Assembly: GCA_013204025.1 (NCBI GenBank)
Contig: JABMOW010000025.1
Location: forward strand, 1 to 64,000
From: Fidelibacterota bacterium
GTDB lineage: Bacteria > Fidelibacterota > Marinisomatia > SCGC-AAA003-L08 > JACNLC01
DNA length: 64,000 bases
Reading direction: 5' to 3'
The notes under the pieces were generated by a model. That model was not told where the DNA came from. It did no database searches and saw only the letters and a list, made by a program, of their open reading frames with translations. The translations under genes and the position numbers were made by a program. This document shows positions 1 through 8,827 of the stretch, piece after piece. Within the stretch, counting starts at the first letter, position 1; each line of letters starts with the position of its first letter.

Positions 1-983
1 CCATCAGACTGAGCAAGTTCGATAGTTGTTCTGCCACCACCGATCATTGTTCCAAAATCTAAAATGACATCAGAAGAGAACAAGGGGAGTTTCTTTGTGA
101 CAGTAACACCGCCAAAACCGGATTCAATATTCAATAAGCGTGTATTACCATCAGCGGTGTTAAATTTTTGGTCATATTTTAACCCTGCACCCATACCGCC
201 AATGAATAATCCTTTGCCCACATTGCCCATACCGTACCCACCAAAAAAGACCACTGAGTTTTTATCGATAGGTTGAAAATCATAAAGGCCAATGAAACTG
301 TTCAGATTATCGAGGTCGTAATCAACCAGAATTCCCAATGGACCGCCACCGCCGTATCCAACAGATAATTTCTTCTTTTTTCCAAAATCATCAAAGTCTC
401 CCCAATCCTTGCTATTATCCTCTGTTATTACAGGTGGTGCAAAAACAAGAACTGTTTCCATTACTTTTTCATTTCTGAAATATTTGACTGGTACTGTGTC
501 TCCGATTTTTTTGCTGTCACGTAAATTCAAAAGATGAGATTCGTATCTAACTTTTTCACCATCGAATTCCATTATAATATCATCTGAAATAAGTCCTGCA
601 CGATCGGCATTTCCACCATTGACAACTCCAGTAACAACGACACCGTAACATTCAGGATAATGACGATGGTAAGCTTCTTCAAAATCCATGTTTTCGATAT
701 AAATACCCAGTTTCAGTGATAATTCATCGTATTCTGCTAAAGCATTTATCCCCGGAATTGGTGGAATTGGTGGGATAGGCTGACCTTGTTCGATAGAATT
801 TTCAAGATCCTCACCCCATTTTTCCATTTGAGTCTCCCATTTTTCCATGCTCTCCTCAAAATTATCCATACTTTGGTCCAATTTCTTCAATTCATTTTTA
901 TCTTGAAAATTGATTCCTGAAACCAAAGAAATACAAAATATTGAGAGCGATACAAGTAGTTTGACTTTGTTGTGTGTGATCAT
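1..983 (-). CDS. Secreted PDZ-domain protein, C-terminus cut by window edge
   Basis: An open frame of about 327 codons runs leftward from an ATG at 983 and leaves the window without a stop. A GGAGG ribosome site lies 7 bases before the ATG. Residues 1-23 form a signal peptide. A charged, probably coiled-coil stretch follows (about 27-66), then a proline hinge (PIPPIPPIPG), then a PDZ domain at roughly 85-180 with a typical carboxylate-binding surface and the phrase ADRAGLISDDII. The remainder is glycine-rich beta sequence (YGGGGPLG, FIGGMGAG). By family knowledge, PDZ domains bind C-terminal peptides, often as periplasmic protease or chaperone modules. No protease motif is visible in the part seen. 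The function is unknown. It lies 212 bp downstream of the ECF operon on the same strand and may be a separate transcript. Confidence 0.8.
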   Translation of the reverse strand, partial: MITHNKVKLLVSLSIFCISLVSGINFQDKNELKKLDQSMDNFEESMEKWETQMEKWGEDLENSIEQGQPIPPIPPIPGINALAEYDELSLKLGIYIENMDFEEAYHRHYPECYGVVVTGVVNGGNADRAGLISDDIIMEFDGEKVRYESHLLNLRDSKKIGDTVPVKYFRNEKVMETVLVFAPPVITEDNSKDWGDFDDFGKKKKLSVGYGGGGPLGILVDYDLDNLNSFIGLYDFQPIDKNSVVFFGGYGMGNVGKGLFIGGMGAGLKYDQKFNTADGNTRLLNIESGFGGVTVTKKLPLFSSDVILDFGTMIGGGRTTIELAQSD

Positions 984-1195
984 TTTAACCTCCAGTGTTA
1001 TCCATGTGTTTATTAATTTTCATGATAAGTTTAGCAAACGGAGTGCCACTGCAGGTGGTAAAATTATAAGTTGTTTATTATTAATGAGATAAGAAAATAT
1101 GAGAGAAGCTGGGATTTTAACAGATCATATCAAATTGATATTGTATCCGTAATATTGATATGATAACATGGTTGAGAATAAGTCTGGGGGTGGGC

Positions 1196-2053
1196 TTAAT
1201 TATCGATCCAATTGATTTCTATGGAACCTGCGCCAATTGTTCCGGTGATATAAATTGTATAATTTTCTTTATTAAAATCCTTACTGTAATATTCATCACT
1301 GATTAAAGAAAAATCGTCCAAATCCACATTGGATAAAAATGATCCGTCATATTTGAATATGACATTCATGCCTTCAGGAATTTCAATTTCAATGGTTCCC
1401 AAGCCAACGGAAATATCCACATCTATATCACGTTTAAGTAGTCCACCAAAATGGAGATTCATAGTTCCAAGTCCACACTCAAATTCCATTCGATCAGAAT
1501 TGGAGTTGAGCAGGTTTTTCACTGTTGCAGATCCCAACCCTGCATCGATATCCACAGTTGCACATTGAACAGGATTAAAAGATTCACCAAAATCAATGAT
1601 AGTTTCGCACATTCCGCAATCCAAAACGAAATTTTCTATTGTTAAGTGGTCCAAAGATAAATTCGATTTTCCCATGCCAACATCAATATTCATTTTTAAT
1701 GGGACCTTAGGAGATAAGTACAATTCGCTTTCATTAAAGATTTTATTTTTCTTTCCATCATCGAATTCGAAATCCCATCCTACATCCACATCAGTTTCAA
1801 GATGCAGAACACCCGTACTGCCAAATCTCTCATACTCTAACAATCCATCGATATTCTGATAATTATACTTTAAGTAGCCCGTAACAGCCATATCAGCTTG
1901 TCCGGCTTCCATCACTAGATTTCCTAAATTATAATCAATGTTGACTTTCATGGATTGTATTCCGTCCAGCGGCTCATTCAGGGTAAGAATTTTGTCCAGA
2001 TTATTTGAGAAAGCCAGACACATTATTATTATAACTGACGCGAACTTTAACAT
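1196..2053 (-). CDS. Secreted toastrack-like (LiaF/DUF2154-type) beta-repeat protein
   Basis: This is a 285-residue exported protein. I chose the ATG at 2053 over the TTG at 2059 because a GGAGGA ribosome site sits 8 bases before it. A short signal peptide (MLKFASVIIIMCLAFS) is followed by repeated short beta strands with alternating glycines. Phrases such as DVGMGKSNL, DAGLGSATV, ECGLGTMNL and SVGLGTIEIEIPEG recur about every 35 residues, the signature of toastrack/LiaF-C-like beta-solenoid domains. It is the last gene of the sigma-factor operon and overlaps the upstream barrel gene's stop region. By analogy, such domains sense or buffer envelope stress, but no biochemical role can be read from the sequence. 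Confidence 0.65.
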   Translation of the reverse strand: MLKFASVIIIMCLAFSNNLDKILTLNEPLDGIQSMKVNIDYNLGNLVMEAGQADMAVTGYLKYNYQNIDGLLEYERFGSTGVLHLETDVDVGWDFEFDDGKKNKIFNESELYLSPKVPLKMNIDVGMGKSNLSLDHLTIENFVLDCGMCETIIDFGESFNPVQCATVDIDAGLGSATVKNLLNSNSDRMEFECGLGTMNLHFGGLLKRDIDVDISVGLGTIEIEIPEGMNVIFKYDGSFLSNVDLDDFSLISDEYYSKDFNKENYTIYITGTIGAGSIEINWIDN

Positions 2054-2055
2054 GA

Positions 2056-3582
2056 TCAAAATCCTCCATCATTCAAAAATAATAATAAGTTTATCTGAAT
2101 GTCATTGTGTTCAATATCTCCTAAAGGTTTTATAATATCAACGCGCGTTTTATGTGACCCGATGCTGACACCCAGTGATTCACCATTATAGGAGTTTATC
2201 AACTTATCCCAATGACCAGTTGAAAGTCCATCTGATTCGTCAGACCAGATTGCAGCGCGATCATAGAAAATAGTTAGATCATTAAAAACAATTTCAACGG
2301 TTCCAGAGGAAAACCTCGTACCATTGAACAACTTCCATTCAAAACCTCTTAATGAACCTATTCCACCGATTTCGTACTGATGCTGTGGTCCATAATAGTC
2401 ACCCGAAATCGTCCCAGCCATTACCGATGTGTGAATGCCCAAACCGTTTGTGATCGGGAAATATGAATCTGCAATTAGATCCTGCTTTTTAAAGATAAAG
2501 TCAGAGTTGTTTTGTGATTCCGTCCTGGAGTACTGAATAAAACCGGTGAGTGAAGACGTGCATTCCCATTGGAATTTACTTCCCGCACTCAGTGTATAGT
2601 TAAGTGAAATTTCTTTTCCATCGTCAATTACATACCCATCACGAAACGTCTTATTACTTCCAAACAGTGACCATGTTGCAACCGTATTCATGGAAGTATG
2701 TAGCTCATCCTTATACAAAGCCGATAATTTTATTTTCAAAGGTAATACTAAAGACCCTCCAGTTTCAAAGCCATCAGTTTTATACCAATCAAGAAAATCT
2801 TCATGAATAAAAAAAGCGGAGAAAGAATTTAATTTATCATTTATACGCCATATATCGTTTGTGGTAGATCGATCATATTTTTCGATGTACAATTGAAATG
2901 AATCATTAAATAATCGTTGTTCAAATCCAATAACACCACTGTATGTATTTCTATTGAATGCCCGACCAACTCCACCATACAGTGTATTTCCAGGAACAAA
3001 CTCATTCTCCACATGCATATTCATTTGAAGATAGAAGCCTTCAGCACGATTGTATCGCAACCAACCACTTTCTGAATATGCCTGGGAATGTGGAAGTTTT
3101 GGATTACTAACTCTACATCCTGAACAGCAGTCATCTTCGTCAAACCAATTTTTAAATCCAGAATCAGAGTAATCCTCTGGGATTCTTGAAAATGAAAATT
3201 TATCCTTGTTCAATTCAAGAACTTCACCTTTGATATTTGCGCCTGGGCTTTTTTGAATTTTTCCACCAATCGCGATGATGGTACCATTGATAATTGCGGA
3301 TTCGTTAATGCTAATGTCACCACCTAATACTTGGATTTCACCATTGACAGTACCGTCAACAATAAGTGCACCGCCGATGATTTTAAGATTGCCATTCACA
3401 ACCATATCATGGGTGATCACATAGTCGCTGAAAATTTTTGTGACTCCCTTATCCTTGATCAACTGTATTGAATCATAGCTGGTGTTCATCTGTGATGAAG
3501 ATACTTCATTCATCGAAGATGCCAGAATCTGTGAGACTAATATCGAAATCAGAAAAATAAATACAAATAATCTGTTAGTCAT
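2056..3582 (-). CDS. Bactofilin-like domain fused to an Omp85-type outer-membrane beta-barrel
   Basis: This protein has about 508 residues. The ATG at 3582 is favoured over the one at 3588 because AGAGGA is 7 bases away. After a signal peptide, residues of about 45-130 form a run of short hydrophobic strands punctuated by glycine (VVNGNLKIIGGALIVDGTVNG, then EIQVLGGDISI), typical of polymer-forming bactofilin/beta-helix domains. A linker with a CCSGC cluster follows. The rest is a beta-barrel with many alternating strands, ending in aromatic GGF. Near residue 410 it carries GGIGSLRGFEW, matching the conserved RGF/RGY lid-loop motif of Omp85/surface-antigen barrels. Inference: an outer-membrane barrel with a periplasmic beta-helix in place of POTRA domains. 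It overlaps its operon neighbours on both sides. Confidence 0.6.
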   Translation of the reverse strand: MTNRLFVFIFLISILVSQILASSMNEVSSSQMNTSYDSIQLIKDKGVTKIFSDYVITHDMVVNGNLKIIGGALIVDGTVNGEIQVLGGDISINESAIINGTIIAIGGKIQKSPGANIKGEVLELNKDKFSFSRIPEDYSDSGFKNWFDEDDCCSGCRVSNPKLPHSQAYSESGWLRYNRAEGFYLQMNMHVENEFVPGNTLYGGVGRAFNRNTYSGVIGFEQRLFNDSFQLYIEKYDRSTTNDIWRINDKLNSFSAFFIHEDFLDWYKTDGFETGGSLVLPLKIKLSALYKDELHTSMNTVATWSLFGSNKTFRDGYVIDDGKEISLNYTLSAGSKFQWECTSSLTGFIQYSRTESQNNSDFIFKKQDLIADSYFPITNGLGIHTSVMAGTISGDYYGPQHQYEIGGIGSLRGFEWKLFNGTRFSSGTVEIVFNDLTIFYDRAAIWSDESDGLSTGHWDKLINSYNGESLGVSIGSHKTRVDIIKPLGDIEHNDIQINLLLFLNDGGF

Positions 3583-4729
3583 TAACATTTCCTCTGTTTA
3601 TTACAATATTTCCATTAAATAGAGTTACATTGATCTTGTGCATTTCATTTGCTGGATGGTATATCCCCATATGTGGATATTCCCCGATGATTTTTGCAAC
3701 GTTGCTGGAAATTGAACCGCCTTGGGTTTTTAGATCCAGACCGACATTGTCCCCAACATAACTCATAAATAGACTGCCAGAAACAATTTTTATAACTGAT
3801 GAATTACCAATACTGTCATTCGGAAAATATCTGTTGATTTCTACATTTCCGTAAAACGAATTGATGGTTAAATTCCCTTGTACGTCGCTAACCGTGATAC
3901 TACCGGAATAATTTTGCAATTCAAAATCGCCTGTCCAATTGGATCCTGTTATGAAGCCACCATAAGTTTCTGAAAAAGTATTACCATCAACATTTTCAAG
4001 AATAATATCACCTGCCATTGTGTTAAATCTGCCTTCGGTGGTTGAAAGTGAATGAACCGAAATATCGCCACCTCTGGTTAATGCCTGGATAGTATCGCCT
4101 GAAACATTTTGAATAAGGCAATTACCTGCAAATGTTTTCATTTCAAGAGAGCCATCATGTTCAATTATTGACAAATCACCACTTCCTGATTCCAGGCGCA
4201 GATAACCCCGGGTATTGCTTGAAAAAATATTACCGTTTAGAACTGATCCATAAATATTCCCTTGGACATTCTCAATTTTCAGATTTCCATCACCCGTTGT
4301 GAGGTGCGTGTTTCCAGAGATATCATTTACATTAATCAGTCCACTTAACTTTGTTACGGATAGGGATCCATTAATATGAACAACTTCCAGAGATCCACCC
4401 AATAGATCGAGATTAACGTTCATATGTTGTGGAATAAAAATATCATATATCTTATTGATAGTTAACGAAATTCCGGGTTGTTCGTAAAATTCTATGATAC
4501 TGTTATTTGAACGAAGATTTCCTTTATTCAGAGCCTGCAAATCAAGATTTGACTTTATCTGTTGCACAATTTTGATATTTTCCTGATCAGTGCCTCTGAG
4601 GGTAATATTTCCATCAATAGAATTTAAAATAAGTAAAGTATCATTTTTAGACTCGAGTTCATACTCATAAGTGACACTTTGTCCGCTCAATAAAAAAGAA
4701 AGGAGAAGGAATTGAAAAACGATTCTCAT
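3575..4729 (-). CDS. Secreted DUF4097-type beta-strand repeat protein
   Basis: This is a 384-residue protein with a signal peptide (MRIVFQFLLLSFLLSGQSVT). The body is a long series of short strands built on an N-G-x-I/L-x-V rhythm (SIDGNITLRGT, NISGNTHLTTGDGNLKIENV, GSLEMKTFAGNCLIQ), characteristic of DUF4097 right-handed beta-helix proteins. Its start overlaps the upstream anti-sigma candidate's stop by one base (TAATG), indicating translational coupling. In FCB bacteria, DUF4097 genes often follow ECF sigma/anti-sigma pairs. Its molecular role is not established. It probably lies in the periplasm or at the cell surface. Confidence 0.7.
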   Translation of the reverse strand: MRIVFQFLLLSFLLSGQSVTYEYELESKNDTLLILNSIDGNITLRGTDQENIKIVQQIKSNLDLQALNKGNLRSNNSIIEFYEQPGISLTINKIYDIFIPQHMNVNLDLLGGSLEVVHINGSLSVTKLSGLINVNDISGNTHLTTGDGNLKIENVQGNIYGSVLNGNIFSSNTRGYLRLESGSGDLSIIEHDGSLEMKTFAGNCLIQNVSGDTIQALTRGGDISVHSLSTTEGRFNTMAGDIILENVDGNTFSETYGGFITGSNWTGDFELQNYSGSITVSDVQGNLTINSFYGNVEINRYFPNDSIGNSSVIKIVSGSLFMSYVGDNVGLDLKTQGGSISSNVAKIIGEYPHMGIYHPANEMHKINVTLFNGNIVINRGNVND

Positions 4730-5574
4730 TATTTTTTTATTTCACCTGTAGTTTCAGTAATATCAGTTGAAGACATAAGTAATTTCCCAGCGGTATATCT
4801 TACAGAAGGATTTTCATCTGAAATTGAGATCACCTTTAAAATTTGATGAACATAAGGATCAGCTGAAAAATGTTCCAAGTAGTTTAGCGCAGACATTCGG
4901 ATTGGTGCATCGTATTCACCCATCACAATTTGAAGGAGTGCATCTCTGACTGTTAACGATTCATTGTGTTGCAGACTTTCGATTAAGACAGATTGAATAG
5001 CTGAATTATCTTCAGAGAGCATTGCTTTAATAATAACGGAAACAGCCATTTCATTGTTCACACCCGTGTCAGATAACTTTCGTGCTAGCTTTAGTCGATC
5101 GCCAGGATTTGCAGTATTATTTAGCATGTGCTCTAACAACAATATTACGGTCTGATCATTTTCACTACCGGAATATTGATAATCGTTCTGTGATACAAAC
5201 TTAAAAGCGTATGGTTCAGATTGATTCTGATCTATATCCAGCTGGACAGAGGAGATTTTATTGGATGTCAACAATTCCATAATATTGTTTGTGGATTTTT
5301 CAGATTGAAATGGACGAAATGGATTTGTAAATACTCCAACAGAAAATCCGATCAAAAGAGTAAATATACCAAATATGGCAAATGAAATCGGAGCTTCCTG
5401 TGGTTTGAATGCGAATAGCCGAATCGGGAGCCAAGATCCCTTTCGATTTTCGATTTGGTCAATTGCCCCCATTAGTTTATTTCTCTGGTAATGTAACCAT
5501 TGGTCACTGACTTTAGGTCTTTTATTGAATGTTTTCATCAATTCTTTATCAAAATTTTCAAGCATATCCTGCAA
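4729..5574 (-). CDS. Single-TM HEAT-repeat protein, putative anti-sigma factor
   Basis: This protein of up to 281 residues starts at a TTG at 5574; an ATG at 5565 is also possible. The N-terminal 65 residues are cytoplasmic and charged. One transmembrane helix follows (about 66-84, SFAIFGIFTLLIGFSVGVF), and the periplasmic part carries HEAT-like helical repeats (about 145-275). Position gives the function: it overlaps the upstream ECF sigma gene by 17 bp, the usual arrangement of a sigma factor and its membrane-bound regulator. No zinc-binding HxxxCxxC motif is visible, so it is not a classical ZAS anti-sigma. Anti-sigma activity is inferred from gene order and topology only. Confidence 0.6.
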   Translation of the reverse strand: MQDMLENFDKELMKTFNKRPKVSDQWLHYQRNKLMGAIDQIENRKGSWLPIRLFAFKPQEAPISFAIFGIFTLLIGFSVGVFTNPFRPFQSEKSTNNIMELLTSNKISSVQLDIDQNQSEPYAFKFVSQNDYQYSGSENDQTVILLLEHMLNNTANPGDRLKLARKLSDTGVNNEMAVSVIIKAMLSEDNSAIQSVLIESLQHNESLTVRDALLQIVMGEYDAPIRMSALNYLEHFSADPYVHQILKVISISDENPSVRYTAGKLLMSSTDITETTGEIKK

Positions 5575-6097
5575 GTTCCTTCCTAAGTATCTCTCGTGCT
5601 CGGAATAAATATTTTTTTATTGTGCCTTCTCCAATTCTAAGAATTATCGATATATTATTAATTGTATTTCCCTCTAAATAATGCATGACAGTAATAGTAC
5701 GTAACCGAGGAGATAGTTGTTGAATTGCTCCATAAAGGGCTTTAGTTGTTTCCAATTTATTCGGGTCATTTTCTTCAGATGGATAAATTATATTATTCAT
5801 TATTTCATCATCGCCATCAGTTTGATTTCTTGCTCTTCTCTTTGTGAAATTGTAACATGTATTAACTGTAATTCTGTACAACCATGAGTAGAAGTCACTT
5901 CTAAATTGGAAGGTTTTGATTTTTTTCCACACTTTTAAAAAGACCTCCTGATAAAGATCTTCAGTATCTTGTCTGTTCAGCACAATTGAGTATATCAAAT
6001 TGGATACACGATCATCATAGAGTGCCACCAGGGCCTGGAATGCTCTCTGATCACCTCTCTGAGCCTGTCTGATATGTTCAATGATTTTCGCTTCCAT
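5558..6097 (-). CDS. ECF-family RNA polymerase sigma factor (RpoE-like)
   Basis: This 179-residue protein has the two ECF domains. Region 2 is at about 25-95 (DTEDLYQEVFLKVWKK, then FYSWLYRITVN) and region 4 at about 120-172, with a helix-turn-helix (NNISIILRIGEGTIKKYLFR) and the closing R-A-R-E-I-L motif. It directs RNA polymerase to a small regulon and is normally held inactive by a partner encoded next to it, here the overlapping downstream gene. It heads a five-gene operon of envelope beta-repeat proteins, so I infer that it responds to envelope state and controls its own operon. The 214 bp upstream contain no Shine-Dalgarno site I can recognise and no clear ECF promoter consensus. Confidence 0.9.
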   Translation of the reverse strand: MEAKIIEHIRQAQRGDQRAFQALVALYDDRVSNLIYSIVLNRQDTEDLYQEVFLKVWKKIKTFQFRSDFYSWLYRITVNTCYNFTKRRARNQTDGDDEIMNNIIYPSEENDPNKLETTKALYGAIQQLSPRLRTITVMHYLEGNTINNISIILRIGEGTIKKYLFRAREILRKELAGYA

Positions 6098-6262
6098 TGG
6101 TTGTACTAACGTGTTGGACAGATTATTGAAGTGTTGGTTGTCATGTTGTGATTTGTGATTATTTTAACGTTTATGATGGGAAATTTAATTTTAATTCAGT
6201 ATCATTGAAGAGTAATAAATGGCCATATGCAATAACTTTTAGATCGGTAAATTAAAATAAAA

Positions 6263-6289
6263 AAAAAGCCTCAGTTATTGAGGCTTTTT
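6263..6289 (-). terminator. Rho-independent terminator after rpmA, possibly bidirectional
   Basis: A hairpin with stem GCCTCA/TGAGGC and loop gttat is flanked by an A run on the left and a T run on the right. The A/T tracts extend the stem and give a U tract in either direction. It lies 23 bp past the rpmA stop (minus strand). It separates the ribosomal-protein operon from the sigma-factor operon's upstream region. Confidence 0.85.
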
Positions 6290-6311
6290 AATGAAGTTTT
6301 TTGAAGGATAT

Positions 6312-6578
6312 TTAATTAACAGTAATAACAGTATAGATACTGACCTGTTTTTTATCTCGTCCTTTTCTTTCAAACTTTACTCTACCTTCAATCTTTGCAA
6401 ACAAAGTATCATCTTTACCGCGTCCTACATTTGCTCCAGGATGAATTTTTGTACCTCTTTGGCGGACGATAATGCTGCCGGCTGTAACAATTTTTCCATC
6501 AGGACTTTTAACACCGAGCATATTTGGTTTGCTGTCTCTTCCGTTTTTGGAACTCCCAACACCTTTTTTATGAGCCAT
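6312..6578 (-). CDS. rpmA: 50S ribosomal protein L27
   Basis: This 88-residue protein matches bacterial L27: the N-terminal [15 protein letters not shown], the [15 protein letters not shown] core and [16 protein letters not shown]27 reaches the peptidyl-transferase centre of the large subunit. It begins directly with MAHKKG, so there is no Firmicutes-type N-terminal cleavage extension. It lies 11 bp downstream of rplU in the conserved rplU-rpmA order and is followed by a strong terminator. Nothing is unusual. Confidence 0.97.
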   Translation of the reverse strand: MAHKKGVGSSKNGRDSKPNMLGVKSPDGKIVTAGSIIVRQRGTKIHPGANVGRGKDDTLFAKIEGRVKFERKGRDKKQVSIYTVITVN

Positions 6579-6589
6579 TTAAATATCCT

Positions 6590-6916
6590 TTATTTAGATG
6601 ATTTTACAGAATTGACATTGTTAATTTTAATGAGAGTGAAATTTTGACGGTGCCCCTGTTTTTTCTGGTACCCTTTTCGACGTTTGAATTTAAACACAAT
6701 AATTTTTCTCTCTCGTCCGTGATTCACAATATTTGCAGTTATTGAGACATCTTTAACAAAAGGGTCTCCCACAACCATATTCTCACCATCATTAAAAAAC
6801 AGGACTTTATCCATCACAATTTCATCACCTGCATTTCCCTTTGAATAGGGGACTTTAATTTCTTTTCCCGGTTGTACTTTAAATTGTTTTCCGGATAATT
6901 CGACGTATGCGTACAT
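6590..6916 (-). CDS. rplU: 50S ribosomal protein L21
   Basis: This 108-residue protein has L21 signatures: YVELSGKQFKVQPG at the start, VLFFNDGENMVVGDPFV in the middle and the basic FKFKRRKGYQKKQGHRQ near the C-terminus. It binds 23S rRNA in the large ribosomal subunit. It lies between rng (55 bp upstream) and rpmA, the common bacterial rng/rne-rplU-rpmA arrangement. The C-terminal tail (NNVNSVKSSK) is a little longer than the family core. Confidence 0.96.
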   Translation of the reverse strand: MYAYVELSGKQFKVQPGKEIKVPYSKGNAGDEIVMDKVLFFNDGENMVVGDPFVKDVSITANIVNHGRERKIIVFKFKRRKGYQKKQGHRQNFTLIKINNVNSVKSSK

Positions 6917-6971
6917 AATAGTTCCTAAAATTAGACCCGTAATTTATTTTTTCCCAGATGATTGAAACAAC

Positions 6972-8519
6972 TTAAACTTCAGCGGTAACTTCACGTTTTC
7001 TTTTTTTGGAATAAATCTGGAAAATGTCAGGTGCTAAAGATTCATCTTCTTTAATATCCAGTAACATCCAGTTCTCCCACATGAATCCCTTAAGCAATTT
7101 ATTATTTTGTAAATAATGTGCGATGTCAGGATGTACCGTAATTGTTAGTCTCCTGTCGTTTGATTTGGCCTTGAACCGTTTTAACCAGTTTTCAATATTT
7201 GTAATTACGGTATCCTTCGATGGTACCATTCCTAATCCGTTGCAAGTTGGACATGGGTCATTAACGGTATTTAATAAGGATAATCGAACCCTCTGACGAG
7301 TCATTTCAAGTAAACCAAAATTCGAAAACTCAGCTAAGGATACTTTTGCCCGGTCTTTTTTTAAGACGCTTCTAAATTCTTCAAACACTTTCTTTTTATT
7401 GGCTGAATCATGTAAGTCAATAAAATCAATGACAATCAAACCACCAATATCTCTCAACCGTAATTGACGAGCAACTTCTCTAGCGGCTTCGATATTAATT
7501 TTTGTAGAATTCTGCTCATGATCTTTTTTACCAATAAACCGTCCACTATTTACATCTATTACCATCATTGCTTCTGTTTGTTCAATAACCAGATGAGCAC
7601 CGCTTTTCAGCCACACTTTTCGTCGCATGGATTTTTGAATTTGATCTTCAATATTGTGTTGATCAAATATTGAGCCGCCTTTATTATGAAGTTGCAGCTT
7701 ATGAATTTGATCTGGTGAAACTTCTTTAATGTATCTGGAAATCCTCTTGAATACCTGTTTATTATCTACGACGATTGCAGCAACTTCAGGTGTAAAGAGA
7801 TCTCTAATAACTTGATCTGCTGTTGAAAAATCCTGATATACGATTACCGGAGCGGGCTGGTTTTTTACTTTATCATCTATCACTTTCCAAGCTTCCCAGG
7901 ATCTATTGAAATCAGCTTCGAGGATACTTTGATCTTTGCCTTCGGAAATTGTCCGAATGATTAATCCAACACCGGCTGGTTTAAATTCTTTGACGATTCT
8001 TCTGAGTCGTCTTTTTTCATATTTATCTGAAATTTTACGGGAAGTCCCAACAATATTAGATCCCGGAACCATGACCAACAGACTTCCAGGGATTGAAATA
8101 TCGGTAGTGACTCTCGGACCCTTACCTCCGTATGGTTCCTTGATTACTTGTACTAGTATTTCATCATTGACTCTCAGATTTTTGGATTGCGACGTGTTAG
8201 GCTTTGAATGTCTACCTTTTTTTGGTTGGATGTCTTCATCTGCATCTTCTTCATCTGAAATTGAGATATTTCCTAAGTTTTCAGGATTACCAATTTCTGA
8301 AAAAGGCAGGAACGCATTAATCTCATACCCAATATCAACAAAGGCAGCCTGCATTCCGGGTATCACATTTTGCACCTTACCTTTGTAAATATTACCTACC
8401 ATACGTTGTTGATCATTTAATTCAATATAAAGTTCAACGATCTCATCATTTTCGGTGATTGCAATACGGGTACTGCCAGCAGAAATATTTATAAAAATTG
8501 CTTTTTCATTCGTATTCAT
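6972..8519 (-). CDS. rng: Ribonuclease G (RNase E/G family endoribonuclease)
   Basis: This 515-residue enzyme cuts single-stranded RNA in rRNA maturation and mRNA decay. An N-terminal S1 domain (about 38-145) is interrupted by an acidic-then-basic low-complexity insert (SDEEDADEDIQPKKGRHSK, residues about 88-115). The catalytic core contains MVIDVNSGRF and GGLIVIDFIDL, whose aspartates bind the catalytic metal, and then the zinc-link motif CPTCNGLG. No long RNase E degradosome tail is present, so RNase G is the better name. The start ATG has a weak ribosome site and a strong hairpin 23 bases upstream. Rng, rplU and rpmA probably form one operon. Confidence 0.93.
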   Translation of the reverse strand: MNTNEKAIFINISAGSTRIAITENDEIVELYIELNDQQRMVGNIYKGKVQNVIPGMQAAFVDIGYEINAFLPFSEIGNPENLGNISISDEEDADEDIQPKKGRHSKPNTSQSKNLRVNDEILVQVIKEPYGGKGPRVTTDISIPGSLLVMVPGSNIVGTSRKISDKYEKRRLRRIVKEFKPAGVGLIIRTISEGKDQSILEADFNRSWEAWKVIDDKVKNQPAPVIVYQDFSTADQVIRDLFTPEVAAIVVDNKQVFKRISRYIKEVSPDQIHKLQLHNKGGSIFDQHNIEDQIQKSMRRKVWLKSGAHLVIEQTEAMMVIDVNSGRFIGKKDHEQNSTKINIEAAREVARQLRLRDIGGLIVIDFIDLHDSANKKKVFEEFRSVLKKDRAKVSLAEFSNFGLLEMTRQRVRLSLLNTVNDPCPTCNGLGMVPSKDTVITNIENWLKRFKAKSNDRRLTITVHPDIAHYLQNNKLLKGFMWENWMLLDIKEDESLAPDIFQIYSKKRKREVTAEV

Positions 8520-8541
8520 ATATTACCAATAGTTTATTTAG

Positions 8542-8564
8542 TTGGATATGGAAAAAATATCCAA
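8542..8564 (-). promoter_or_regulatory. Leader hairpin upstream of rng
   Basis: There is a perfect 8-bp inverted repeat, TTGGATAT/ATATCCAA, with a 7-base loop, 23-45 bases before the rng start codon. In E. coli the rne 5' UTR has hairpins through which RNase E regulates its own mRNA. A similar role here is inference. Confidence 0.4.
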
Positions 8565-8798
8565 AATTCGACAGGTAATTTAGTGCAGGATGTTATTTAT
8601 TTGCGGAAAGGGTAAGGTAAAAAATTTGATAAATAAAATTTAACGGAAAATATTAACAGTAAAAAATTAACATAAAAACCAAGTTTTTGTTAAATCATTT
8701 ATTTCTAAGTTATGTAAAAAAAGAAATTATCGTCCTGTTCACGCTAATAAAGCAAATCAAATCGCACTAAACCTTCTGATTTTCATACATCAATTTAA

Positions 8799-8818
8799 AA
8801 TTGTATAACATTACAATT
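8799..8818 (-). terminator. Weak possible terminator after the MFS gene
   Basis: The inverted repeat AATTGTA/TACAATT with a 6-base loop lies 10 bp past the MFS stop codon. On the minus strand it is followed by TTTTAAATT. The stem has only one G-C pair, so this is tentative. Confidence 0.3.
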
Positions 8819-8827
8819 ACAATAAAT

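Larger units (their letters stand above)
8520..8827. other. 308-bp AT-rich intergenic region (rng promoter side, MFS 3' end)
   Basis: There is no plausible gene here on either strand. It should hold the rng promoter. I see the rng leader hairpin (8542-8564) and a weak inverted repeat AATTGTA/TACAATT at 8799-8818, just beyond the MFS stop, which could end that transcript. No clear -35/-10 pair stands out in the AT-rich sequence. Confidence 0.5.

Noticed and set aside
7936-8388. 150-residue plus-strand reading frame opposite rng
   Set aside because: It lies wholly antisense to a well-recognised RNase G gene and shows no family motifs.
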